From Branchiostoma floridae (lineage: Eukaryota; Chordata; Leptocardii; Amphioxiformes; Branchiostomatidae), in assembly GCF_000003815.2 (NCBI RefSeq), contig NC_049990.1, positions 16,093,548-16,153,547 on the forward strand: a DNA stretch of 60,000 nt. Direction: 5' to 3'. The position numbers and the translations under genes are program-made. This document shows, in pieces, positions 12,201 through 20,500 of the stretch. Numbering within the stretch: the first letter of the stretch is position 1; every line of letters starts with the position of its first letter. Below the pieces are notes generated by a model, which saw nothing but the letters and a program-made list of their open reading frames with translations, made no database searches and was not told the origin of the DNA.

Positions 12201-15200
12201 GACCTGTGGCCTTAAGACAAGGATTACGACCCCTTTCTTTCCCTTTGTGTCCGGTAAAACCCTTAGTGTTATCCAAGAACACAGCACAATAGAAACATGA
12301 CGACCCCTACTGTCCAGTATGTGCATTTCTATATCAAACACCCTTCGTGACATTCCTGTGGCATGTAGTCGGCTAGCTAGTGCTTCTCGTTGCTACATGT
12401 AAGAGTTATCTACATATATTTCTTTGTTATCTACTGTGAACTATCTATCTATATCTATCTATCTCTCTCTATATATATATGTATAATGTGTTTTCTATAA
12501 TTGTGTAAAATTATGACTGTATTTGTCCAGGCCAAGCCTGGGTGTACGCGCGGTTCTTATCGTTCTTGTTTTTGTTTTCCATGCACCTGTCCGTATTTTC
12601 TTTTCACTGGGGTGGGAGGGGGGTGTTTGTTATGTTTGCTTCTTAGAATGTTGTTGTAATGTTGTGAATCGGCAATAGTAAATGGTAAAAGGATTGTTTA
12701 GGCTGTGAAATTATGTGCAATCATGCCATTCAGATAGCGAACACTATCGTTGCTATTCGGAAGCGCGCACTGTCTGTCCAAAAAGTATTCTCAGTCAAAT
12801 GGCATAGTTTGTGTCATAGCTATAATGTGATTTTTTGGCAGTTTACAATACAATGTGTTTTATGATGCGTGTTGTTCAGTGAGTTGGTAGTGTATTAAAG
12901 ACATATGCAATCGAAATTATTCACATAATTTATACGAAAGAAGACAATACTCTTTTCAGAGGAAGATCAGGTTCAGTCTCGCGCTGTCTAGATCTCGCGA
13001 GAGAACGAGTCTGTCCCTGGTCTAATTTACAATAGCTGACAACCAACGTTTCTACTCCTGAAAGGGGAATCATTTCAACAATTGATTTTAAGACGTTTTT
13101 TGTTCCTTCCCTGCAGCGCTCGTCGACTGCTAGTGACTCCAGCGGCAGGTACCAGTCCATTCAAATCCCGCGAGATCTCAGCGACTTGACCGGAAGTACG
13201 TCATCGTCGCTCCAGATCACCCCGATCGATGAGGTGTACCTGGAGCAGGCTGAGGACGGCTCAACAACTCCCTCTAGCGGACGCAGGTAAGCAGACAGTT
13301 TTTGCATACTGTAAACGCATTTAAGTTCGCGGGGATTTAATTTCGCGGCAGCGGGAAAATGAAGTGTTCGCAGTGGTTCGGAATTCACGGTAGCACCATC
13401 CCGCGAATTTATTTACAGCACTGTACTGTAGTCGCAAACTGTTATCAATTTATGAATATTCACGGTGGTTTTAAGTTCGCTGTTCAGCCACGGCGAATGT
13501 TTTTGCATTTATAGTATAGGCTGTTTAATAGTTTGAACTGCTTATACGCAGTGTGAAGTATTGTGAAATGCCACTGGGACACAAAGAAACGCATCTGGAC
13601 ATTGTATTAAGCATGATATAAAAATTTAAAGAACTGTTCACAAATTCGATGGTGCCAAAACATTGGCACGAATTCTATGATGTCCGTGTGGATCTTATTA
13701 AAAACGCATGAAGAACTATGTAAAATCTTTTAATCTTATGGGATGCGCACGAATCATTATTTGAAAAGCAGCAATTTGTGCCTATTGTATAAGATTCTAC
13801 TCTCCAAGCAGAGGTCGAGTCGCGGAGATATACTAGTAGTCGAAAAAAATACAGAGCCGCTCCTCCTCCGACCACTAAGTATATCTCCGCGACTCGACCT
13901 CTGCTTGGAGAGTATAAGATTCGTCTGTTTTTGCATAATGATTTGTGCGTTTTCCATAAAATTCGGACGGATTTCGTAAAATTGTTCCTAATGACTAGGC
14001 ACCCCTGAAGTTAGAGCGCTTGACCTTTGACCTCACGCATGCGCAATTCAAACCGCGAACCTACTTATTACCTCTCTACTCAAGGTGTCCGACGTAACGA
14101 TGTCTGGCGGCGGTGACCGCGACGTCGCAGAAAACGCGTCGTACGACACATTTCTCTTATTCAATTTCTTAAACGCCTTGCTGAATATACCGAGAGTGTA
14201 CCTCAATCTTGATCTTCTGTGACAGCTTTGAAGACTTCTTTTGTGTAAAAATCATTCAAAAGTTTGTCTTGTTTTGTTCTCACACGACTGTTGTTGTCTT
14301 ACAGGTCAGTCTTCAGTGAAAATGAGGTCCTCAGGCGAGATAACCTGGAACTGCAGCGGCAGCGGGACCTGCTGAACCGGGAGATCCAGCGGTTGATGGA
14401 CGAGAACCGACGGATAAAGGAGGACCGAGACGGCATCAGACGGGAAAAGGACAAGTAAGACCAATATTAATATTCCACTGCGTATTCTCAATGACTAATG
14501 GCACTGTACAAGTCTATGAAGAAAGACGGACACCGAAATGTCAATGAGAATAAAGAAATGGTTGTGTTAAAATAGTCTCTTTATTCAGTGACGTACCAAC
14601 CTGATGAAACTATTCACAGATCAATAACAAAGTTCTTTAGTGTGTCTATATGATGCGCACATTGTAAACGACTTTATGTACATCACTGACAAATAAAACA
14701 CCGAAACAGTGGTGACAGCTAAATGAAAAAAAATCTTCTATACATTTATCCAATACAAAAGATGGATGACGTGCCGAAGTTTCGACCCTGTCCATCGGTC
14801 TTTATTAGGAATTTGAGCCTCTCTCCTGCTCCAATCCTCGGGATGTATGACGTCAGAAGTAGGTCAAAGGTGCGCTTGAAGTCGATACTAGCCACCTTCC
14901 CGGTTCGACATAGATTGAGCGGACTTAGTGTAAAGGGTGTCAGTTGGTAGAATCCATCTGCCTTTTTATTTTTACATTTTACGGGCCCTACTAAGAAAAA
15001 AAATAATTTAGTAAAAATGGCAACATATGCCAGTTGGTGCCAGTTGACTAACTGTTCATTTTATTTTACCAGGTTTTGTTCCAAGGAGTACGACGCGGTA
15101 GAGAAGCTGAGAGAGCTGAAGGACACGTACCAACAGCTGAAGGAAACATATGACACGCTGCGCCGCAAACAGAACAACGTCGAGTTCAAGGCCAGGAAAA

Positions 15201-18200
15201 ACGGCAAGGTTCGTCATACATATCTCCCTTAAGCTTACGCTACGATCCTGTTTGTATGGGTGCCCGAGGGATGTGTGGCCCCGGTCGGACTGAGAAGCCA
15301 TAAATACTGTAAATGCAGAAATGTTCGCGGTGGATTAATGTTCGCGGTTTTCGCGGTGACCACTTCACCGCGAATTTAAAACCACCGCGAATATTTTTCT
15401 ATAATGATATTAGATTGCAGTCTATGGTGTTACCGCGAACTTAAATCCACCGCGAAAAGTCCTTTTTCCCGCTACCGCGAAATTAAATCCCCGCGAACTT
15501 AAAAACATTTACAGTAAGTCCCGGTGGATTGTTAGAACTCTCGGTGTTCTCTCGGATAGATCGAGGCGTCGATTGGTCGGCGGAGTCCCAGGTTGATTTT
15601 AACTGCGAGCTAAAAATATACAACAACCCGGCCGTGCCCCGAAATACCCCAGTAGAAACAAGGCGTCCCACGGGACCGCATATGGGTCACACCCGATCAG
15701 TGGCATATTAGTTCTTTTGCACTTCGTTTCTGAATCTTGTAACTGCAGCTGCTCAAAACGACAGACTTGTAGAGCCCTCGTCTTTTGAGCATTGATGCAA
15801 AAGGGACCTGCGTTCGAGGAGGTGCCTCTAGCACGTTACATCAGCCCCATTACTTAGATCGTTACCTACTGTCTGTACTCCAAAGTGAATTGAATTGAGT
15901 ATATATTACGCGCAGATGTAATAAAAAGAGGTACATAGTAAGACGGCACAAAATCTAGCACAGCAATCTGTTGGCGGGTTCAGTAACTTCCAAGGCCCAC
16001 AAGTATGTTGTCCTTTATTCCAGGTTAACAACGAACTTCGGCGGAAGCTGGCGAAGCTGGAGGCCAAGTTTAAGGAGATGGTTCGTGACGCCACGGACCG
16101 AGGCGTGCAGACCGAGCACAGCGAGAAGGACGTGTTCGAGCAGATCAAACGGGCCGAGAGGAAACTACGGGACTCTTTGGTCAGTCTCTAGTCCAAAAAC
16201 AATACTCTGTCGTCGGAGGCTACCCTCCGTCACAGAGTAACTAGTCTCTACCAGACCGATGACGCAGGCTAATAGGGCAAACGATTTGCCTGAGAAGTTT
16301 TGCTACCGCCCATAGGAGGAGGGGGGCTTGTCCCTGGGTGAAGGGGGTTACCTTAGCATAGACTGACTCTCATCCAGTTATTTGCAGAAATCTACGATCC
16401 GTACCTCGTAGAAAGGCTTGGTGGAGGCTATTCTTTGGTGATAGTAAGGGTACACAAAATCTAGCACAGCGATCTGTAGGCGGGTTAAGCAACTGCGAAG
16501 GCCCACAACAACAAAATGTTTTGCGTAGGCGACGGCCGTTGTCGTTGTGGGCCTTCGTAAATAATGAATTTGATAGCGTTCGATGATCCCATAGAGGGAA
16601 ACAAAGGAATAAGAACAACCGGCATAGCGATGTATAACGGAGTACAGTTGTCGCTGAGAGAAAGCTGAGAGAATCTACGGAGGAATGGAGCCCATTTCTT
16701 CTCGCAAGGGGGCGCTAGTGTCCCAATCTATCTCCTTATTTCGCCTTTTTTTAAATTAGTAACCTTTTTTCTTTTGCCACAGGACCAGCAGAGCCGACTG
16801 GAGACCCAGATGAAGGAGTCGGAAGCGGACAAGGAGAAGTTCCGGCAGACCGGGAACGCCAAACACCGCGAACTGCTGAAGGCCGAGAGGAAAACCAAAC
16901 GGCAGGACGACATCATCCGGGCACTTACACGGGAGAAGACGGAGATGGAGGACAGGCTCAAGAGAATGGCGGCGCAGGTAACGCTAGATCGCCTTTATCC
17001 GCGGGGTAACCTATATCCGTTATATTTGAAAACCGTACAAATGGACAATGTGTTCAAACTGCAGTATATTTTGAAATTATTACAATTTGAAACCACTGTC
17101 CGTCGACTTGATATCCCTAATAACCTTTTGTAAGTACAACGGATATAGGTTACCCCACAGGTAAAGGTGAACAAGCGTAGGCTTTCTTGAAAACATCTTC
17201 ATTTCTTTATTAAAAAACTTGTGACTTTTTGTAATAATGAAATTGAAATAGAGATTTCAGACAAATACCTTTTCAAGGATTCAAAACACCATATCCGAAT
17301 ACTCCTCAAATTTAATAGAACAAATGTCCCCGCCCAGAGGCGTTACCAAAAAGCCTTGAGTTTTTTTAGAAATACATGAGAGTAACCAAATTTCAGATGT
17401 GTTTGAGAGTATATCTTTTTGCACAGTGGTACATGGGCAGCTCCTAGCCTTGGCGATTAATAACCAACAGGGTCGCATTTACTTATTGCACATTATGACA
17501 TTATGAAAGGACATGCAAAACGCACAAGTGGATGCAAACCATTCATATCTCGCCAGGAGGCGCTGGTGTCTGATTCCTTGTCCGTTTTCCGTCACAGGTG
17601 GAGTATTACAGAAATGAGTGCAAAAAGCAGAAGGACAAATCTATCATGCGGCACGACAGCCATTCAAGAATGATCTTCACCGAGGCCAGCGGAATCAAGT
17701 AAGAACAACGTGCCCCATTCTATCACGCGAATATTTGATTGAAATATTTATATAGTGTTGCTCATAGTTTGGTCGCAAGTCCTTTATTTTATATTTCTAT
17801 TTTATATTTATATTTCTATTTTGTATTTCTTTTTTATATTCAATTTGACAGAAAAGACAGACGTAGGGGTGGCGCACTCAAGTTATAAACTTATATCAAC
17901 ACCGAAACCATATATATATGTACAAGGACAGTTACATAACTAAACTGAGAGAAAAACAAAAATAAATTAAAAGGAAGATGTAAACAATACTGATAAAAAA
18001 TGGAAATGAAATGATGTGTATAACAAAAGTTGATATGCGTGCGTGTCCGATACCCTACCCCAATAACAAAGGGTCAAAATTTACAGAGAACTAAAAAGCT
18101 TGGAAGAGATAAATCAGGATGTAAACCGTTTAGAGGTTGTAATGAAATTTTGAGTCATGGTTAGAATTTTGGAATGTAACAGGAACTCTTTTAGTAATAG

Positions 18201-19087
18201 ACATTAGGTCGATAGATAGATGTTTCGCTTGTGTTGCTACAAGTAACGTAAATATAACATTGTCTTTGATTGTAAGCCCATGGGTTTTAACGATGACGTT
18301 TTTATGCAGATTTCACCAGGAGACTAACAGGTCCGTGCTGAAGCCTAGCAACTGGCACGCCTCTCACTCAGGCCCGCACAAATCTACGCATGCGCACGGG
18401 CAGGCGCACTCCGCTCCTGCTCATGGCCACAACGCCGCTCCCAACTCACCACCGCTTCAACCAAAGGACACTGGTTCGGAGCTCACGAAGGGAAGCTCAC
18501 CCGTGGACGCCACGGATGAAAAAAGCAAGTCCCCGTCGGCCAAGAAGTCTGTACGATTCTCGGAACACAATGAAACATTCCATATAGATACGCCGCAATC
18601 TTCACCTAAAGTTACGCCCAGACAACCGGGAGAAGCAGTGAATGGTGTCACTAAACCGCCCATATCTGCTGGACAACCCAAACTGAGCCACAGTAACTCA
18701 TTTTCCAAACCAGCAGCTACCAGTTCGAATCCATATGGAAGACCGGCGACGGCGACTCAAAGTGGTCACTCCTCTATAAGTCCGCCAGGGGGCGCAAGTG
18801 GACTGAACGGAATAGGTGCAGCAAAACCGGTTACTCCAACAGGGAATCCTTACGGAAAATCAGCTTCAGCAGGCTCCACTCCAAGAACGAACATGTTTAG
18901 TAAGCCGGCGTCAGCGAGTACTATACCTGGAAAGGGGGCTAGTAGACTAGCGTCGAAAACTTCAACAGCGACCTCTAGCGGTTACGGACAGAACCGCCCC
19001 TCAACGGCTGCATCGAATGGTGGAACGCCCAAACCTTCTAGTGCTAAAAACGTTTCTTCTATACAAAACAGGAAAGGCAATGGGTGA
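6044..19087 (+). CDS. CARD and coiled-coil protein, nine exons, 5' end missing
   Basis: Exons are 6044-6230, 6835-6905, 13117-13286, 14305-14454, 15073-15208, 16024-16179, 16783-16977, 17598-17698 and 18310-19087. All have AG/GT borders and joined they give 1944 nt with no internal stop. The first exon reads like helices 4-6 of a caspase-2/CRADD-type CARD (RGP-AF-x2-FC-x-AL pattern, here AGPNAFHTFCDAL). An acidic Ser-rich linker follows, then about 230 residues of charged heptad coiled coil over five exons, then a 258-residue Ser/Pro/Thr/Ala-rich basic tail. CARDs mediate death-fold assembly in apoptosis and innate immunity, and the coiled coil implies oligomerisation. CARD-plus-coiled-coil recalls CARD9/CARMA proteins, but this CARD is closer to the caspase type and no PDZ or MAGUK module follows. 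The exon for CARD helices 1-3 and the start codon were not found and may lie before the window. Confidence 0.75.
6231..6834 (+). other. Intron with paired direct repeats
   Basis: TACGGTGGCCCAAAAGTACA near 6284 and TACGGTGGCCCACAAGTACA near 6760 are near-identical direct repeats about 475 bp apart. They may flank an inserted element or be fragments of a repeat also seen near 15990. Confidence 0.4.
6835..6905 (+). CDS. CARD-gene exon: acidic linker
   Basis: The acceptor is GTTTTCCAG/GAGG and the donor AGAAGG/GTAAGT (phase 1 in, phase 0 out). It encodes an acidic, Ser-rich linker (EDEKVRTTDSLEDTEYSS) between the CARD and the coiled coil. Confidence 0.75.
7270..7314 (+). CDS. Possible alternative terminal exon of the CARD gene
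   Basis: A strong acceptor (TTTTTCTTCTGTATCCATCCGCAG) opens a phase-0 frame of 14 codons, NPTPNQLVNGEIVV, and a TAG stop. The preceding exon ends in phase 0, so splicing here would give a short CARD protein lacking the coiled coil. A 39-nt cassette exon ending at 7308 is the alternative reading. No polyadenylation signal was identified nearby. Confidence 0.3.
   Translation, partial: NPTPNQLVNGEIVV
7315..8790. other. Intron; little structure
   Basis: No exon supported. A fragment of the GCGG-rich foldback family (ATGCAGAAATGTTCGCGG) occurs near 8070-8095. Otherwise it is AT-rich intronic sequence. Confidence 0.4.
8791..9098. mobile_element. Foldback element, copy 1 of a tandem pair
   Basis: The left end GGTGGGGTCACACATGCGTA is mirrored at the right end by ACGCAGGTGTGACCTCATC. 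The arms share ACCAGGCTCCACAGGTCG and its complement-like CGACCTGTAGGGCCTGG, plus AATTGGACAAAT and TTGTCCAATTT. No coding capacity. Confidence 0.8.
9104..9376. mobile_element. Foldback element, copy 2 of a tandem pair
   Basis: It begins GGTGGGTTCACACGTGCGTA and repeats the same arm sequences as the copy just before it. The right end stops after GACTTGAATATA, so the terminal inverted repeat is truncated there, where a LINE tail follows. Confidence 0.75.
9420..9745 (-). pseudogene. LINE 3' fragment: ORF2 C-terminus and 3' UTR
   Basis: The minus-strand frame 9543-9740 contains CQFCNLNKDEDESHYLFDC and a further C-terminal FLMS motif. This C-x2-C-x(8-10)-H-x4-C layout is typical of CR1/L2/Jockey-type LINE C-termini. 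It is followed on the same strand by an AGCCCGATAGGGCATGAATG stretch and CAATAAAGGTTGTTTCAC, a typical LINE 3' end. The reverse transcriptase domain is absent, so this is a 5'-truncated copy. Confidence 0.75.
9746..10297 (+). other. Intron; nothing recognised
   Basis: An open frame at 9684-9962 overlaps the LINE tail in antisense and has no domain support. Confidence 0.4.
10298..10530. mobile_element. Short TIR element (MITE), TAACGC family, copy 1
   Basis: The left end reads GCTAGTTCACCTTTATCCGC then GGGTTACCTATATCCG; the right end mirrors it with GGAAATAGGTTACCCGCGG and ends CGCGTTA. TA dinucleotides border both ends. Related copies lie at 16979-17179 and 44685-44902. It has no coding capacity. 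Confidence 0.85.
10531..13116 (+). other. Long intron of the CARD gene; no exon seen
   Basis: AT-rich. It holds short TATC/TCTC/TA runs around 12440-12482. The open frames at 12043-12353 (minus strand) have no domain or splice support. Confidence 0.45.
13117..13286 (+). CDS. CARD-gene exon: Ser/Thr-rich linker
   Basis: The acceptor is TTCCTTCCCTGCAG and the donor CGCAG/GTAAGC (phase 0 in, phase 2 out). The 56 residues are Ser/Thr-rich with an acidic end (DEVYLEQAEDG), a likely disordered and phosphorylatable linker before the coiled coil. Confidence 0.75.
13306..13517. repeat. GCGG-rich dispersed repeat
   Basis: It starts ACTGTAAACGCATTTAAG and contains TTCGCGGGGATTTAATTTCGC. The same family occurs at 15302-15515 as a clear foldback and as fragments near 8070, 29855, 37560 and 48750-48900. 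Confidence 0.7.
13640..14008. mobile_element. Foldback element with a second palindrome nested inside
   Basis: The outer part resembles the palindrome at 5515-5935 (GCGCACGAATCATTAT, and a right end AGGCACCCCTGA). Its centre is interrupted by a strong inner palindrome at 13797-13916, whose arms carry TCTCCAAGCAGAGGTCGAGT on the left and the complement on the right. The arms are about 44 bp with few mismatches and a loop of about 26 bp. Confidence 0.8.
14305..14454 (+). CDS. CARD-gene exon: coiled coil part 1
   Basis: The acceptor is GTTGTCTTACAG and the donor GACAA/GTAAGA (phase 2 in, phase 2 out). Leu at heptad spacing with Arg/Glu-rich flanks (NEVLRRDNLELQRQRDLLN) indicates a coiled coil. 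Confidence 0.85.
14500..14780. repeat. Dispersed repeat shared with 54425-54515
   Basis: CACCGAAATGTCAATGAGAAT, GTCTCTTTATTCAGTGAC and CTGATGAAACTATTCAC also occur in the same order at 54439-54513. The CGAAACGTC-type motif is common at the 3' ends of several animal retroelements, but the family was not identified. Confidence 0.6.
15073..15208 (+). CDS. CARD-gene exon: coiled coil part 2
   Basis: The acceptor is TTTATTTTACCAG and the donor GGCAAG/GTTCGT (phase 2 in, phase 0 out). It encodes KEYDAVEKLRELKDTYQQLK followed by a basic end rich in Lys, Asn and Arg. Confidence 0.85.
15241..15700. repeat. Dispersed repeat with a nested GCGG foldback insertion
   Basis: GGATGTGTGGCCCCGGTCGG (about 15270) and the later GTTGATTTTAACTGCGAG (about 15590) match the repeat at 57335-57560 in order. 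Between them, 15302-15515 is a separate foldback that starts ACTGTAAATGCAGAAATG and ends ACATTTACAGT, so it has probably inserted into the older repeat. Confidence 0.7.
15930..16023 (+). repeat. Intronic repeat adjoining a splice acceptor
   Basis: CACAAAATCTAGCACAGC followed by TGGCGGGTT and AAGGCCCACAA recurs at 16452-16510. The first copy runs almost into the pyrimidine tract of the acceptor at 16022-16023. Confidence 0.6.
16024..16179 (+). CDS. CARD-gene exon: coiled coil part 3
   Basis: The acceptor is CCTTTATTCCAG and the donor TCTTTG/GTCAGT (phase 0 both ends, 52 codons). It reads LRRKLAKLEAKFKEMVRD, then a short break (ATDRGVQTE), then another charged helix. Confidence 0.85.
16783..16977 (+). 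CDS. CARD-gene exon: coiled coil part 4
   Basis: The acceptor is TTTCTTTTGCCACAG and the donor GCGCAG/GTAACG (phase 0 both ends, 65 codons). It is highly charged (SRLETQMKESEADKEKFRQ) and ends RLKRMAAQ. The donor lies directly against a TIR element. Confidence 0.85.
16979..17179. mobile_element. TAACGC-family MITE at a splice donor, copy 2
   Basis: The left end TAACGCTAGATCGCCTTTAT and the right end mirror (CGGATATAGGTTACC, then AAAGGTGAACAAGCGTA) match the copies at 10298 and 44685. Its first bases form positions +2 onward of the donor of the exon ending at 16977. Confidence 0.85.
17598..17698 (+). CDS. CARD-gene exon: end of coiled coil
   Basis: The acceptor is TTTTCCGTCACAG and the donor ATCAA/GTAAGA (phase 0 in, phase 2 out). 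It encodes YYRNECKKQKDKSIMRHDS and a short non-helical end. Confidence 0.8.
18310..19087 (+). CDS. CARD-gene last exon: disordered tail and stop
   Basis: The acceptor is TTTTTATGCAG (phase 2 in) and the stop is TGA. The 258 residues are rich in Ser, Pro, Thr, Ala, Gly and His. They contain a basic patch before VRFSEHNETFHI and loosely repeated Asn-Pro-Tyr-Gly and Ser-Lys-Pro-Ala units, such as SNPYGRPATA, GNPYGKSASA and MFSKPASAST. It is probably disordered. I see no known interaction domain. Confidence 0.85.
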
Positions 19088-19416
19088 TACGAAATGGACA
19101 ATAATAGATCACAGCTTTTAACTACATATTTAATTGTTGAAGTTTTACCAACAATGTGCAAGAACAAGATATACTACGATGTAGTTTGAACCAAAGAAGT
19201 TGCTTTTGAGACCTAAACTTAGTATCAACGTGCAAAAGTACATAAAATCCGCCATACGTTTTTGCTACAATGTGATAGTTCTGTAGTAATTGGTGACCAC
19301 ATTAAATATACTTCTCTATATCATAACAGTTTCATACTCATTCTTAACCTAATCCTTGTCAATCTAGCTATGAAGACTTATGATCACCACAAAAGGCTTA
19401 AAATTCCCGACGTAAT

Positions 19417-19458
<42 letters not shown>

Positions 19459-20226
19459 TACGGAAAATCTCCGCTACACACATTTTAACCCACATCATCA
19501 CATGTTCACTACGATTATAATCTATCATAATCTCATGACCCTCCTAGACAATGAGTACATCGTGGAGGTGACTTTAAAATATCAAATACTTTTATCAAGC
19601 TAGTTTGTTTTCATAGACAGCTATTTAGCCATAACAACATCTCTCCGTTAATCACTGCGTCTCATATACAAGTCCATGACCAATATTTTCTACGATAAAC
19701 CTAAGGCCATGTTCATTTGATTAAGTGGAGAACATCCTCTGGGAACTCCAAAACTGTTTAAAAAATTTAAGTTTGGAAAAGGTTGACGTCTTCATTATAG
19801 GTTTAAGTGGTCCGAAAGGTTGAACAAATGAATGACCACACAAACACACAGAGTACGGTAACTATAACTTCTTCAGTTTTGTTCTTGTACGTATGTGGCC
19901 TCCTTTTAAGTTGACTTTAGAATTGAATTTTAGCATTTTACATTTGGTGTTCATTTTAATTTCCAATATTTGTCTGCAATTTATTTGCGGCGTCTATTTG
20001 CACAGCTCCATTGTACGATTTACATTTTTGTTTGTCATGTGTGCGCAGATGCCATCCACATAACTGGCTCAACATGACGAAACAGCTATTAAAATTACAA
20101 AAACGACAACGTAAGGCATTCTGTATTTCCGATGTCACTATTTTGTTGTGGACCGTACGCACATCACAAGCTGTATCAGAAGCAGCATATAGACTAGTTC
20201 GCTGTTGTGCCCTTTAATACCACTGT
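19088..20226. other. Convergent intergenic region
   Basis: It lies between the 3' ends of the plus-strand CARD gene and the minus-strand EF-hand gene, so both 3' UTRs should be here. A (TA)n tract is at about 19418-19456. I did not find a clear AATAAA for either gene. Confidence 0.5.
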
Positions 20227-20500
20227 TCACCACTTCTTTGTGAAAGACAGGTCCTTGTCAAACTCGGCAGCGTCGATAAAACCGTTACCATTCAAATCCA
20301 TCGACGTGAACCAATCAGCGGGCAGGTTGGTGACGTCAGTGTCCAGCGCCTCCAGCAAGGCGATGGCCTCGTCCACGGAGAGTTTCTGGTCACCATCGGC
20401 GTCATACTCCTGAAACCCGTGAGGAGAAAGGGTCTCGCTGAACAAGGTGGTTTCATCTTGCAGGGAAGCCAGCTGACTGTCTGGTCCTTCTTCCAAAGTT
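20227..20500 (-). CDS. EF-hand pair exon with stop
   Basis: Last coding exon (90 residues plus stop). The acceptor on the minus strand is TTTTTTCAAATCAAG. Both EF-hand loops have Asp at positions 1, 3 or 5 and Glu at position 12. It is preceded by an acidic, Gln/Ser-rich linker. Confidence 0.85.

Noticed and set aside
18390-18708. Alternative-frame proteins inside the CARD-gene tail
   Set aside because: Shadows of the 259-codon last exon, which is in phase with the eight upstream exons.
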